From: an uncultured Fretibacterium sp.
Lineage (GTDB): Bacteria > Synergistota > Synergistia > Synergistales > Aminobacteriaceae
Assembly (NCBI GenBank): GCA_937892105.1
Contig: CALAUZ010000246.1
Span: forward strand, 1 to 5,494
Direction: 5' to 3'
DNA length: 5,494 bases
This document shows, piece by piece, positions 1-5,494 of this stretch. Both the position numbers and the translations under genes were made by a program. The notes beneath the pieces are model-generated. The model ran no database searches. It worked only from the letters and a program-made list of their open reading frames with translations, and was not told the DNA's origin. Positions within the stretch are counted from its first letter, which is position 1; every line of letters starts with the position of its first letter.

Positions 1-67
1 AATCTTCTGAATATGCCAGTTTTGTATTTTTTCACTTTTACTGTTTTATAATTGGGCTTACTATACG

Positions 68-79
68 TTATGCGCATAA
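68..79. repeat. 12-bp perfect palindrome
   Basis: TTATGCGCATAA is a perfect inverted repeat with no spacer. It lies in the AT-rich left margin, ahead of the broken ROK gene, and includes the stop codon of the minus-strand remnant. It could be an operator half-site pair, but a single 12-bp palindrome without a clear promoter beside it is weak evidence. Confidence 0.2.
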
Positions 80-196
80 ATCAGCGTGGTATTCATTGAT
101 GTATGGCGTGCGAATGCCTAGACTTCTTGGAGGCTCATACCGGCCATTAGTGCCAATGTTACCGCGCTGTGTCTTAGTGAATGTGCCGTCAGACGC
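68..196 (-). pseudogene. Possible C-terminal remnant of an unknown gene
   Basis: Reading the minus strand from 196 to the TAA at 68-70 gives 42 codons with no internal stop. The peptide is hydrophilic and rich in Gly, Arg, Thr and Pro, with the central string GRYEPPRSLGIRTPYINEYH. It has no ATG start, and an in-frame TAA (197-199) closes it immediately upstream, so it cannot be an intact gene. It ends almost where ROK kinase similarity begins on the other strand, which would suit the broken tail of a neighbouring gene at a rearrangement junction. I do not recognise the family. A plus-strand frame through the same bases is also open, so a chance open frame is a real alternative. Confidence 0.22.
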
Positions 197-696
197 TTAC
201 TGTCATACCATTAGGTAATGCTATTATGATTGACGGAAGATTTTTGACGGGCAAGAATGGTACTGCCGGTGAACTTGGTCATATACCTGTTGACGGAAGC
301 GATATTCCATGCGGCTGCGGTAATTATGGCTGCATTGAAAACTTAGCGGGAGGAAAGTATTTAGCGTATCTTCAGAAAAATAATTATCCTGATACGGACA
401 TAAGCGAACTGTTCACGAAATACTGCGGCGATGAATTGCTGACTGGATTTGTTGACCGCATGGCTGTGTGTGTTGCTGTGGAGGTGAATATACTTGATCC
501 CGATTATGTGATTGTGGGAGGCGGAGTACTAAACATGAAAGACTTTCTGAAAAGTATGTTCCTGAACAAAGTTATTGAACATACCCGAAAACCATATCCT
601 GCTGAAAATCTGAATATAATACTTGCTGATGATGAACCTGAAAAAAGTGTTGCAGGTGCTGTTTACTATGCTGTGTCGTTACTCAAAACAAAGTAA
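181..696 (+). pseudogene. alsK: ROK-family sugar kinase (allose kinase type), N-terminally truncated
   Basis: ROK kinases phosphorylate sugars with ATP in the cytoplasm. The surviving part matches the C-terminal half of the D-allose kinase type: GNAIMIDG, then GELGHIPV (sugar-contacting Glu and zinc-ligand His, residues 31-38), the cysteine zinc motif CGCGNYGCIE (44-53), and DPDYVIVGGGV near residue 106. Whole ROK kinases have about 290-310 residues; here there are 171. The N-terminal DxGxT phosphate loop and the catalytic Asp region are absent. Similarity starts around base 211, so the first ten codons from the ATG at 181 (MCRQTLTVIP) look unrelated. That ATG has no ribosome binding site, and no upstream frame supplies the missing half. 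The remaining C-terminus is intact up to TAA 694-696, suggesting a recent break. The substrate is inferred from resemblance; the pseudogene call is firmer than the gene symbol. Confidence 0.8.
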
Positions 697-725
697 AAAG
701 GCCTCCGTTCTCTGAAAGCCTTTTC
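695..725. terminator. Bidirectional rho-independent terminator between convergent genes
   Basis: AAAAGGC (696-702) pairs with GCCTTTT (718-724) around a 15-base loop. On the plus strand the stem ends in TTTT just after the ROK remnant stop. On the minus strand the same stem ends in TTTTT, about 100 bases past the chemoreceptor stop. It can therefore serve both converging transcripts. The stem is short, so strength is uncertain. Confidence 0.65.
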
Positions 726-774
726 TGCTCCTGCAAACCTACCGTTTCAGAATCGAATCAATCCAGTGAAACCT

Positions 775-795
775 CACACGACTAAAGTCGAAGTG
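775..795 (-). terminator. Stem-loop just after the chemoreceptor stop
   Basis: CGACT (779-783) pairs with AGTCG (786-790) across a two-base loop, and outer CAC (775-777) pairs with GTG (793-795) across a small internal loop. The hairpin begins six bases beyond the chemoreceptor stop codon. No U-run follows it, so it is more likely a 3' end stabiliser or weak pause site upstream of the hairpin at 695-725 than a full terminator. Confidence 0.3.
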
Positions 796-800
796 AACAG

Positions 801-3245
801 TTATTGCAACTTGAATCTTTGGATTATGCCGCTAAGATTCGATACCGCTTTTCTACACCCTTCAATCTTCTCAATGCTTCTCATGGTCTCGCTTAACATT
901 CCCGAAGTCTTCGTTGCTATATCATTGACACCTGAAGATGCTTCGTTGATCGTAACGTCAATCCCGCCTATAGATCCAGCGATGTCCTCTATTTCTGTGC
1001 TAAGGTTTTGTATGCTTTTCTTCACAGCGTTCATTCTGTCGCCGAAAACATCAGCGTCGTCCTTATACTGTATGCTTATATTGCTGAACTCCTGGTAGTC
1101 AGAGAGTACCTTTGTCTCAAGAAATAATATTGTTTGGCTAAGGCAGGCCGACATATTTGCTACAGCAGCGTTAACTTCCGTTATTATAGTGCTGATACCC
1201 TTCACTACCTCTGAGGTTTGTCCTGCCAGATTGCGTATCTCAGAAGCTACAACGGCAAATCCGCGTCCCTTCTCCCCCGCTCTAGCAGCTTCGATCGATG
1301 CATTAAGGGAAAGCATACCCGTCTGTGAGGAAATTGACATAATAGTACCTATAAGCTCATCAATATGGTTCACAGCCTTTGATGATGTTATGGCTTCATC
1401 TGATTTAAGCTTAACGTCCTCGTAAAGTTCTCTAGTTCTTATGCTAGCTTTCTCTGTGACAGAAGCCAGCTCATTGGCTCTGACAAGGACTTCACCAGAT
1501 AGCTTAGTGCCTTCATCTGCTAGGCTGTCTATACTATGAGCATCTTTCTTGACGTTCTCGGTGTTTCGAGTAATCGCATTAGTAGTTTCTGCGGTTTCCT
1601 TCATTCCTGCGGCGAGTTCATCTGAAGTAGAAGAGTTAATCTCACATACATGTTCAACGTTGTCAATTATAGCCTTCATTTCATCAACATTCGCATCAAT
1701 GCTCTCACACGCCTCAGAAATTGCCTCTACAATACCGTGAAGGTTATCCCTCATGCTAGACAAAGCCCTTGCAATGATACCGATCTCGTCAGAACGTTTT
1801 TCCAGCTTTACGGATGCCGCATCTTCAGTGAAATCAAAAGCTGCTGTTTTGTTGATGACGGGTACAATCAGTCTGAGTGCCTTCATCATCCACACGATCA
1901 AGAAATAGACGAATAGCACAGCGATCCCCTCACATAGCAAACCATAAAGTACTAGTGATCTTTTCATCGCCTCAACGGAAGACATCATCATATCCCTGTC
2001 TGCCGTAACTATAACGATATTACCTGATTTAGTGAAAGCGTATCCTGCTACTTTGTAGGCACCTTTGTATTCATATGAACATGAACCGTCAGTAACGCTA
2101 TGCCCTGCTTTAAGCTCAGCAACAAGACCTTTCACGGCTGCGTTCTCGACAGGCTGTCCGATTTTTGATCTATCATCGTGGTAAAGCATAGTCCCTTCAG
2201 GCGAAACCATATAAGCGTAAGAACCCTTAACGCCGGAGATTTCGATCTCACCTATGATTTTTCCGTAGTCAATAACAATCAGCTTGTCATAGTCAGCAGT
2301 AACAAGAACTATGTTGCCGTTATCAGTGAATGAATATCCTGCGAGTTTAAGTGCGCCTCCGTACTCGTATATCACGTACCCATCATCTACTCTTTTCCCT
2401 GATTGAAGATCAGAAACTATTTTTTTGACGGCAGCATTCTCAACAGGCAGGCCGATTTTGCTGGGGTTTGTGTGCCAAAGCATAGTGCCGTTAGGTGAGA
2501 CCATATAAGCATATGAACCTTCAACGCCGTCAATGTTAATATTTCCGAGAAGAGTATTATAATCAATCTTCATGAACTCGTTGTAATCAGCTGTTACGAT
2601 AAGTATATTTCCGTCAGAAGTTAAGGCATATCCAGCGAGTTTCAGAGAGTTATTATATTCATAGAGGACTGAGCCGTTTTCTACGGAGTAGCCCAGACGA
2701 AGATCAGTGAGTATTTTTTTGACGGCGGTGTTCTCAACAGGTTGACCTATCTTTTCTTGGGTAGGGTGCCATAACATTGTTCCATTAGGTGAGACCATGT
2801 AAGCATATGAGCCGTTAACGTTCTTTATGGCGATGGTCTGCAGGAGTTCATCAAGTTTACTCAGAGAAAGAGAGCCTGACATTGCAACGAGATTAACACT
2901 TTTAGCGGCTTCCTCAGCGAGGTTCTGTGCATAAGACTTATAAACAGTTTCGCCGAAATATCTTGAAAAATTGATAGAGATAGCAGCTTGTTGAGCTAAG
3001 TTCTTAGCATAACTGCCGTAAGCTTCTTGACCTGAGTCTGTAGCGAAGTCCACACCACTAGCTGCTTCTTCAGCCAAGTTTTGAGCGTAATTAAGATAAG
3101 TTTCCTCCATAGTATCCGAAGCGCGTTTTGAGGCAACAAAGACTTCAACGATAACGATGACGAAAACCATAGCACTAATTAAGAATGCTATCTTAGTACT
3201 CATCTTCGAGAAGAAAGATAACTCCTCTCTATCTTTAACGGCCAT
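801..3245 (-). CDS. Methyl-accepting chemotaxis protein with triple Cache-like sensor
   Basis: This is a membrane chemoreceptor that senses an external ligand and controls the CheA/CheW kinase complex. From the ATG at 3245 it has 814 residues. Order: short cytoplasmic tail, membrane helix 1 (about 18-39), three 26-residue repeats (50-127), three tandem 98-residue Cache-like units (138-431; each has [32 protein letters not shown] and VTAD), membrane helix 2 (about 430-453), HAMP (from Pro462, with DEIG at 486-489), then the signalling coiled coil. A methylation-type segment lies near 540-555, and the conserved tip is [20 protein letters not shown] at 641-660 followed by RGFAVV. There is no CheR-tethering pentapeptide; it ends in IIQRFKLQ. 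The start is uncertain: the frame stays open to an ATG at 3347, but that adds an unlikely leader through a G tract, and neither ATG has a well-spaced ribosome binding site. An ATG at 3203 is another option. No other chemotaxis gene is nearby. The ligand is unknown. Confidence 0.95.
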   Translation of the reverse strand: MAVKDREELSFFSKMSTKIAFLISAMVFVIVIVEVFVASKRASDTMEETYLNYAQNLAEEAASGVDFATDSGQEAYGSYAKNLAQQAAISINFSRYFGETVYKSYAQNLAEEAAKSVNLVAMSGSLSLSKLDELLQTIAIKNVNGSYAYMVSPNGTMLWHPTQEKIGQPVENTAVKKILTDLRLGYSVENGSVLYEYNNSLKLAGYALTSDGNILIVTADYNEFMKIDYNTLLGNINIDGVEGSYAYMVSPNGTMLWHTNPSKIGLPVENAAVKKIVSDLQSGKRVDDGYVIYEYGGALKLAGYSFTDNGNIVLVTADYDKLIVIDYGKIIGEIEISGVKGSYAYMVSPEGTMLYHDDRSKIGQPVENAAVKGLVAELKAGHSVTDGSCSYEYKGAYKVAGYAFTKSGNIVIVTADRDMMMSSVEAMKRSLVLYGLLCEGIAVLFVYFLIVWMMKALRLIVPVINKTAAFDFTEDAASVKLEKRSDEIGIIARALSSMRDNLHGIVEAISEACESIDANVDEMKAIIDNVEHVCEINSSTSDELAAGMKETAETTNAITRNTENVKKDAHSIDSLADEGTKLSGEVLVRANELASVTEKASIRTRELYEDVKLKSDEAITSSKAVNHIDELIGTIMSISSQTGMLSLNASIEAARAGEKGRGFAVVASEIRNLAGQTSEVVKGISTIITEVNAAVANMSACLSQTILFLETKVLSDYQEFSNISIQYKDDADVFGDRMNAVKKSIQNLSTEIEDIAGSIGGIDVTINEASSGVNDIATKTSGMLSETMRSIEKIEGCRKAVSNLSGIIQRFKLQ
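1953..2834 (-). repeat. Three tandem 294-bp repeats encoding Cache-like units
   Basis: Units run 2834-2541, 2540-2247 and 2246-1953 on the minus strand, each exactly 98 codons with no insertions between them. By hand count units 1 and 2 share about 60% of residues; unit 3 is more diverged towards its end, where it runs into membrane helix 2. Strongest conservation is in [13 protein letters not shown][WY]H, PVEN-x-AVK, AGY and GNI-x-x-VTAD. The DNA has diverged visibly while the protein motifs are kept, so the copies look old and selected rather than a fresh duplication. Confidence 0.9.
2865..3098 (-). repeat. Three tandem 78-bp repeats encoding 26-residue helical units
   Basis: Units run 3098-3021, 3020-2943 and 2942-2865 on the minus strand. 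Each begins Y-x-x-YA[QK]NLA[EQ][EQ]AA and continues to a [VI][ND][FL] step. They lie between membrane helix 1 and the first Cache-like unit. Their alanine- and glutamate-rich pattern suggests helices forming the periplasmic or extracellular stalk of the receptor. The role is inferred. Confidence 0.85.
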
Positions 3246-3261
3246 AGCTTTTTCGTGTATA

Positions 3262-3272
3262 CCCCCTCCCCC
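3262..3272 (-). promoter_or_regulatory. G-rich Shine-Dalgarno-like tract ahead of the chemoreceptor
   Basis: The minus strand reads GGGGGAGGGGG here. The embedded GGAGG (3269-3265) is a good ribosome-binding core, but it sits 19 bases from the ATG at 3245, which is too far for normal spacing, and no ATG, GTG or TTG lies at 5-10 bases. Upstream reading from the ATG at 3347 would translate the tract as four glycines. The two G5 runs are prone to replication slippage. Confidence 0.4.
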
Positions 3273-3297
3273 AAAAAATAGAAGTGAATTATTTATA

Positions 3298-3325
3298 ATA
3301 TTATCATAGATTAAATAATCTTGAA
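3298..3325 (-). promoter_or_regulatory. Candidate promoter of the chemoreceptor gene
   Basis: On the minus strand TTCAAG (3325-3320) and TAATAT (3303-3298) are separated by 16 bases, in a very AT-rich leader about 50 bases upstream of the ATG at 3245. The -35 matches consensus at only three of six bases. No convincing motility-sigma element (TAAA with GCCGATAA) is visible. If this promoter is right, the ATG at 3347 lies upstream of transcription and cannot be used. Confidence 0.3.
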
Positions 3326-3368
3326 AATAAAAAATATTTTTGTGCATAAAAAATCATGGACAAGTCTA

Positions 3369-3377
3369 TGCTATAAA
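3369..3377 (+). promoter_or_regulatory. Candidate extended -10 promoter of the 3399 reading frame
   Basis: TGCTATAAA fits the extended -10 form TG-N-TATAAT at all but the last base. No -35 hexamer is seen at proper spacing, which extended -10 promoters can tolerate. The predicted transcript would start only about 15 bases before the TTG at 3399, leaving a short leader without a ribosome binding site. Confidence 0.3.
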
Positions 3378-3398
3378 TACATACTGTCTTAAATTCAT

Positions 3399-4001
3399 TT
3401 GAAGCACATGACTTATGGCGTGTGCCATTGGTCTATATCTCTCGAATATTTGGTGAATTGGCTCATTGATACAGGGAAACTGCCTTTCAGTCTTGATATT
3501 AACAGCGATAGATTGGCAAGCGGCAGAAGTGCTGCTGTGAATAACATTTTCATCAGGTTTGACGGCGTTGGAAATGAGTTTCACGGCTTTAAAATAATAC
3601 GAGCGCGAGATGTTTTTGCAGGCTACGAAAAAATGAAATTGGAAACTGGCGACCTTCTTAACGCAGTTGATAAAGAGGGGATAGCAAATATATTGATATA
3701 TCCGGGAAATGACACTTCCTCCGAATCCTCGTTGCAACCCAGCAAATTTATGACTTTTGATAAAGATATGCGGGTAAAGTCATTCAGATTGTACAAGAAA
3801 GATTTTGGAGCTGAGCATATGAACAACAAAGAGTTTGTTCGTAACATTATCGAAGCATACGGCATTCCAAGCTCAGGGGAAATAAAGCGCGAAATGTGGC
3901 AGTACAAAAACATTTCAGAGGGCTGGCAGATAACTTATTACACTTTTGGCGGCGGCATTTCTGAGGCAGAACTACTCGCAACAAAGGCACTCAGTTTTTA
4001 G
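3399..4001 (+). CDS. Hypothetical protein, unrecognised, possibly N-terminally truncated
   Basis: I do not recognise this protein. The frame opens with TTG at 3399 (200 codons), with an ATG at 3408 as the likelier start; only a weak GAAG lies three bases before that ATG, and an in-frame stop (3390) closes the frame upstream. There is no signal peptide or membrane helix. The composition is that of a soluble globular protein, mixed alpha/beta by eye, with aromatic-rich stretches (WQYKNISEGWQITYYTFGGG near the C-terminus, about residues 166-185) and a segment LIYPGND near residue 100. The good terminator at 4019 right after its stop and the protein-like composition support real coding. The poor start suggests either a leaderless-like or weakly translated gene, or a protein that has lost its N-terminal part. 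It is divergent from the chemoreceptor and convergent with the exporter operon, so context gives no function. Confidence 0.65.
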   Translation: MKHMTYGVCHWSISLEYLVNWLIDTGKLPFSLDINSDRLASGRSAAVNNIFIRFDGVGNEFHGFKIIRARDVFAGYEKMKLETGDLLNAVDKEGIANILIYPGNDTSSESSLQPSKFMTFDKDMRVKSFRLYKKDFGAEHMNNKEFVRNIIEAYGIPSSGEIKREMWQYKNISEGWQITYYTFGGGISEAELLATKALSF

Positions 4002-4018
4002 GATAATACACACCCATA

Positions 4019-4051
4019 ATCCCCTTTTCGTTTGTAAAGGGGATATTTTTT
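4019..4051 (+). terminator. Strong rho-independent terminator after the hypothetical gene
   Basis: ATCCCCTTT (4019-4027) pairs perfectly with AAAGGGGAT (4036-4044) around an eight-base loop, followed by A and six T (4046-4051). It begins 18 bases after the TAG of the 3399 gene. On the minus strand the stem has no U-run after it, so it is less suited to ending the exporter operon transcript that approaches from the right. Confidence 0.88.
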
Positions 4052-4071
4052 GGTGAGGACATCTCATGCCC

Positions 4072-4218
4072 CTAGTAAAATCCTCTCTCAAACCATTCCT
4101 CCACCGCCTCTGTTGTATGTGCCGGAGTATGCTTCAACGCCTCAAGTTCCCGTCTCAATTCGTCCCTCTCCCGCGTAACTTCCTCAAGCATAATTTTTAG
4201 TTCCTCAACTTCGTTCAT
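4072..4218 (-). CDS. 48-residue coiled-coil protein downstream of ABC exporter
   Basis: A small gene of 48 codons plus TAG, starting at the ATG at 4218. An AAGGAG ribosome binding site lies eight bases upstream and overlaps the stop codon of the ABC transporter gene, so translation is probably coupled. Residues 4-28 follow a heptad pattern of V4, L7, L11, V14, L21, L25 and L28, broken only by Arg18, with Glu and Arg between, which predicts an amphipathic coiled coil. After a His-Thr-Pro break (30-32), the tail TEAVEEWFERGFY ends in aromatic residues. There is no membrane helix. I know no family for it. Position and coupling suggest a partner or regulator of the exporter, but this is inference; it could also be an independent small regulator. 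Confidence 0.75.
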   Translation of the reverse strand: MNEVEELKIMLEEVTRERDELRRELEALKHTPAHTTEAVEEWFERGFY

Positions 4219-4226
4219 GATTAATA

Positions 4227-4232
4227 CTCCTT
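4227..4232 (-). promoter_or_regulatory. Ribosome binding site of the small coiled-coil gene
   Basis: AAGGAG on the minus strand, eight bases before the ATG at 4218. Its AA is part of the TAA that ends the ABC transporter gene (4233-4231). This overlap fixes the start of the small gene and implies translational coupling. Confidence 0.8.
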
Positions 4233-5494
4233 ATGACAGCTCAAATGCTCCCGTGTATAAGCTGTAATATCTTCCCTTCTGCATGATTAACTCCTCATGA
4301 GTGCCTCGTTCTATTATCTCCCCGTGTTCCATCACTAAAATCAAATCCGAGTTCCTCACCGTTGACAGCCTGTGCGCAATCACAAAGACCGTCCTCCCCT
4401 TCATTAGAGCGTCCATACCCCTCTGAACAATCGCTTCCGTTCGAGTGTCGATTGATGATGTGGCCTCGTCAAGTATCATTACAGAAGGATTTGCAACCGC
4501 TGCCCTTGCTATTGCGATTAACTGACGCTGACCTTGTGAGAGATTAGCTCCGCCCTCCGTAAGCATGGTGTTATAGCCGCCAGAAAGCCTCGCAATAAAT
4601 TCATCTGCATTCACGAGTTTCGCCGCCTCTATGCATTCCTCGTCTGAAGCATCAAGATTGCCGAAGCGTATGTTCTCAAGCACCGTTCCCGTGAAAAGAT
4701 TTGTCTCCTGAAGCACTATTCCAAGATTACGCCTCAATGAAGATTTTGCGATGTCCCGAATGTTCACACCATCATAAAGTATCTCGCCGCCCTGAACATC
4801 ATAAAAGCGCGGTATGAGGTTGGCAATCGTCGTCTTTCCAGCACCCGTTGAACCTACTAACGCTGTCTTCTGTCCAGGTATTGCTGACAACGTTATTCCG
4901 TGAAGAACACGTACATCATCGGTGTAGCCGAAATCAGCGTTGCGAAACTCTATGCTTCCTTCATGGCCAGCAATGAGAGTTCCCGTGTCAATCTCAGGTT
5001 CAGCGTCAATGAGAGCGAATATCCTTCCTGTTCCCGCCAATCCTGATACTATGGCGTTAAGCTGCATTGAGAGCTGATTAATGTTCATGGCAAACTGCTT
5101 CGTCATATTCAGAAATGGTATCACAACACTTACGCTCATTGGGAGTCCGGAAATGCTGAGGTTCTCCGCGCCTGAAAGAACAAGTATTCCCCCTGCAAGT
5201 GCCGTAGCTACATAAAGAATATTGCCTATGTTGTTGAGTATCGGGCCGAGAGTGTTGGCACGCTTGTTGGCTTTTTCGGATTCTGCGAATAACTTTGCGT
5301 TGAGTTTCTCGAAATCACTTATGCATTCGTCCTCGCGGCAGAATACTTTTACCACCTTCAGACCATTCATCATTTCTTCCGCAAAACCTTCAAGTTCCCC
5401 AGTATGTTTCTGTTGTGCCCGGAAGTTACGTGCTGACCTTCCGCCGACTTTCTTAGTGATTATTGTCATGGCAACTATTCCCGCCAGCGTTACG
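4231..5494 (-). CDS. Multidrug-type ABC half-transporter, permease plus ATPase, 5' end outside window
   Basis: This is the C-terminal part of an ABCB/MsbA-type exporter subunit that uses ATP to move lipids, drugs or peptides out across the inner membrane. The frame continues past the right edge (VTLAGIVA precedes the first visible Met at 5469), so that Met is internal. Counting from it: cytoplasmic coupling region (about 24-70), two membrane segments (about 78-98 and 110-125), then the nucleotide-binding domain with A-loop Tyr182, Walker A GSTGAGKTT (206-214), Q-loop Gln254, signature LSQGQ (310-314), Walker B VMILDE (330-335) with catalytic Glu335, D-loop SSID (338-341) and switch His366. 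All catalytic residues are present; LSQGQ instead of LSGGQ is frequent in clostridial members. Such subunits usually work as homodimers or with a partner encoded next door, which would lie beyond the right edge. The 48-residue gene follows by 12 bases in the same operon. Substrate unknown. Confidence 0.95.
   Translation of the reverse strand, partial: VTLAGIVAMTIITKKVGGRSARNFRAQQKHTGELEGFAEEMMNGLKVVKVFCREDECISDFEKLNAKLFAESEKANKRANTLGPILNNIGNILYVATALAGGILVLSGAENLSISGLPMSVSVVIPFLNMTKQFAMNINQLSMQLNAIVSGLAGTGRIFALIDAEPEIDTGTLIAGHEGSIEFRNADFGYTDDVRVLHGITLSAIPGQKTALVGSTGAGKTTIANLIPRFYDVQGGEILYDGVNIRDIAKSSLRRNLGIVLQETNLFTGTVLENIRFGNLDASDEECIEAAKLVNADEFIARLSGGYNTMLTEGGANLSQGQRQLIAIARAAVANPSVMILDEATSSIDTRTEAIVQRGMDALMKGRTVFVIAHRLSTVRNSDLILVMEHGEIIERGTHEELIMQKGRYYSLYTGAFELS

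Noticed and set aside
102..110. TATGGCGTG shared with 3414-3422, with similar ATTCATT just upstream in both places
   Set aside because: Only nine bases match exactly and the flanks do not align without gaps; this is within chance for this window and not enough for a repeat or insertion boundary.
310..345. Cysteine cluster in the ROK remnant read as a separate zinc-finger protein
   Set aside because: The spacing CxCGxxGCxE after GELGH is the standard ROK zinc motif, so no separate protein is needed.
766..1098. 110-codon plus-strand frame across the 3' end of the chemoreceptor gene
   Set aside because: It overlaps the well-conserved signalling domain on the opposite strand and the terminator region, has no ribosome binding site, and its sequence is a shadow of the receptor codons.
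1189..1916. Three further plus-strand frames (63-88 codons) inside the chemoreceptor gene
   Set aside because: All lie antisense to strongly conserved receptor sequence and have no start signals or recognisable motifs.
3366..3913. Two minus-strand frames (123 and 96 codons) opposite the 3399 gene
   Set aside because: They are rich in Cys, Phe, Ile and Ser in the way expected of antisense shadows, lack ribosome binding sites, and run against the strand marked by the good terminator at 4019.
4362..4547. 61-codon plus-strand frame opposite the ABC ATPase domain
   Set aside because: It is antisense to the signature and Walker B region, whose conservation explains the open frame.

Overview
The window looks like chromosomal DNA of an anaerobic, probably gut or rumen, bacterium with moderate to low GC. 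The chemoreceptor's Cache-like modules, the clostridial-style ABC exporter and the allose-kinase-type ROK remnant suggest Clostridia or a similar group (Synergistota or Selenomonadales are possible). This placement rests on protein resemblance only and is low confidence. I see no RNA gene, complete insertion sequence, CRISPR array or replication origin.

Layout, left to right. Positions 1-210 hold no intact gene, only a 42-codon open stretch on the minus strand that may be a gene tail. It abuts the C-terminal part of a ROK-family sugar kinase (about 211-696, plus), which lacks its N-terminal half and is almost certainly a pseudogene. A hairpin with U-tracts on both strands (695-725) separates it from the convergent, large methyl-accepting chemotaxis protein (801-3245, minus). 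This receptor has a modular sensor: three 26-residue helical repeats followed by three tandem 98-residue Cache-like units between two membrane helices, then HAMP and a signalling domain. Its start region carries a GGGGGAGGGGG tract at an awkward distance from the best ATG.

Divergent from the receptor is an unrecognised 200-codon reading frame (3399-4001, plus) with a TTG start, no good ribosome binding site and a strong terminator (4019-4051). Convergent with it is a minus-strand operon: a multidrug-type ABC half-transporter that enters from the right edge (4231-5494, 5' end outside the window), followed 12 bases later by a 48-residue coiled-coil protein (4072-4218). The small gene's ribosome binding site overlaps the transporter's stop codon.

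No single pathway ties these genes together. The window reads as a chemoreceptor and an exporter operon separated by eroded or orphan genes, with signs of local rearrangement at the left. I found no new multi-gene system. The points most worth a second look are the repeated sensor of the receptor, its G-tract leader, and the small coupled protein behind the exporter.
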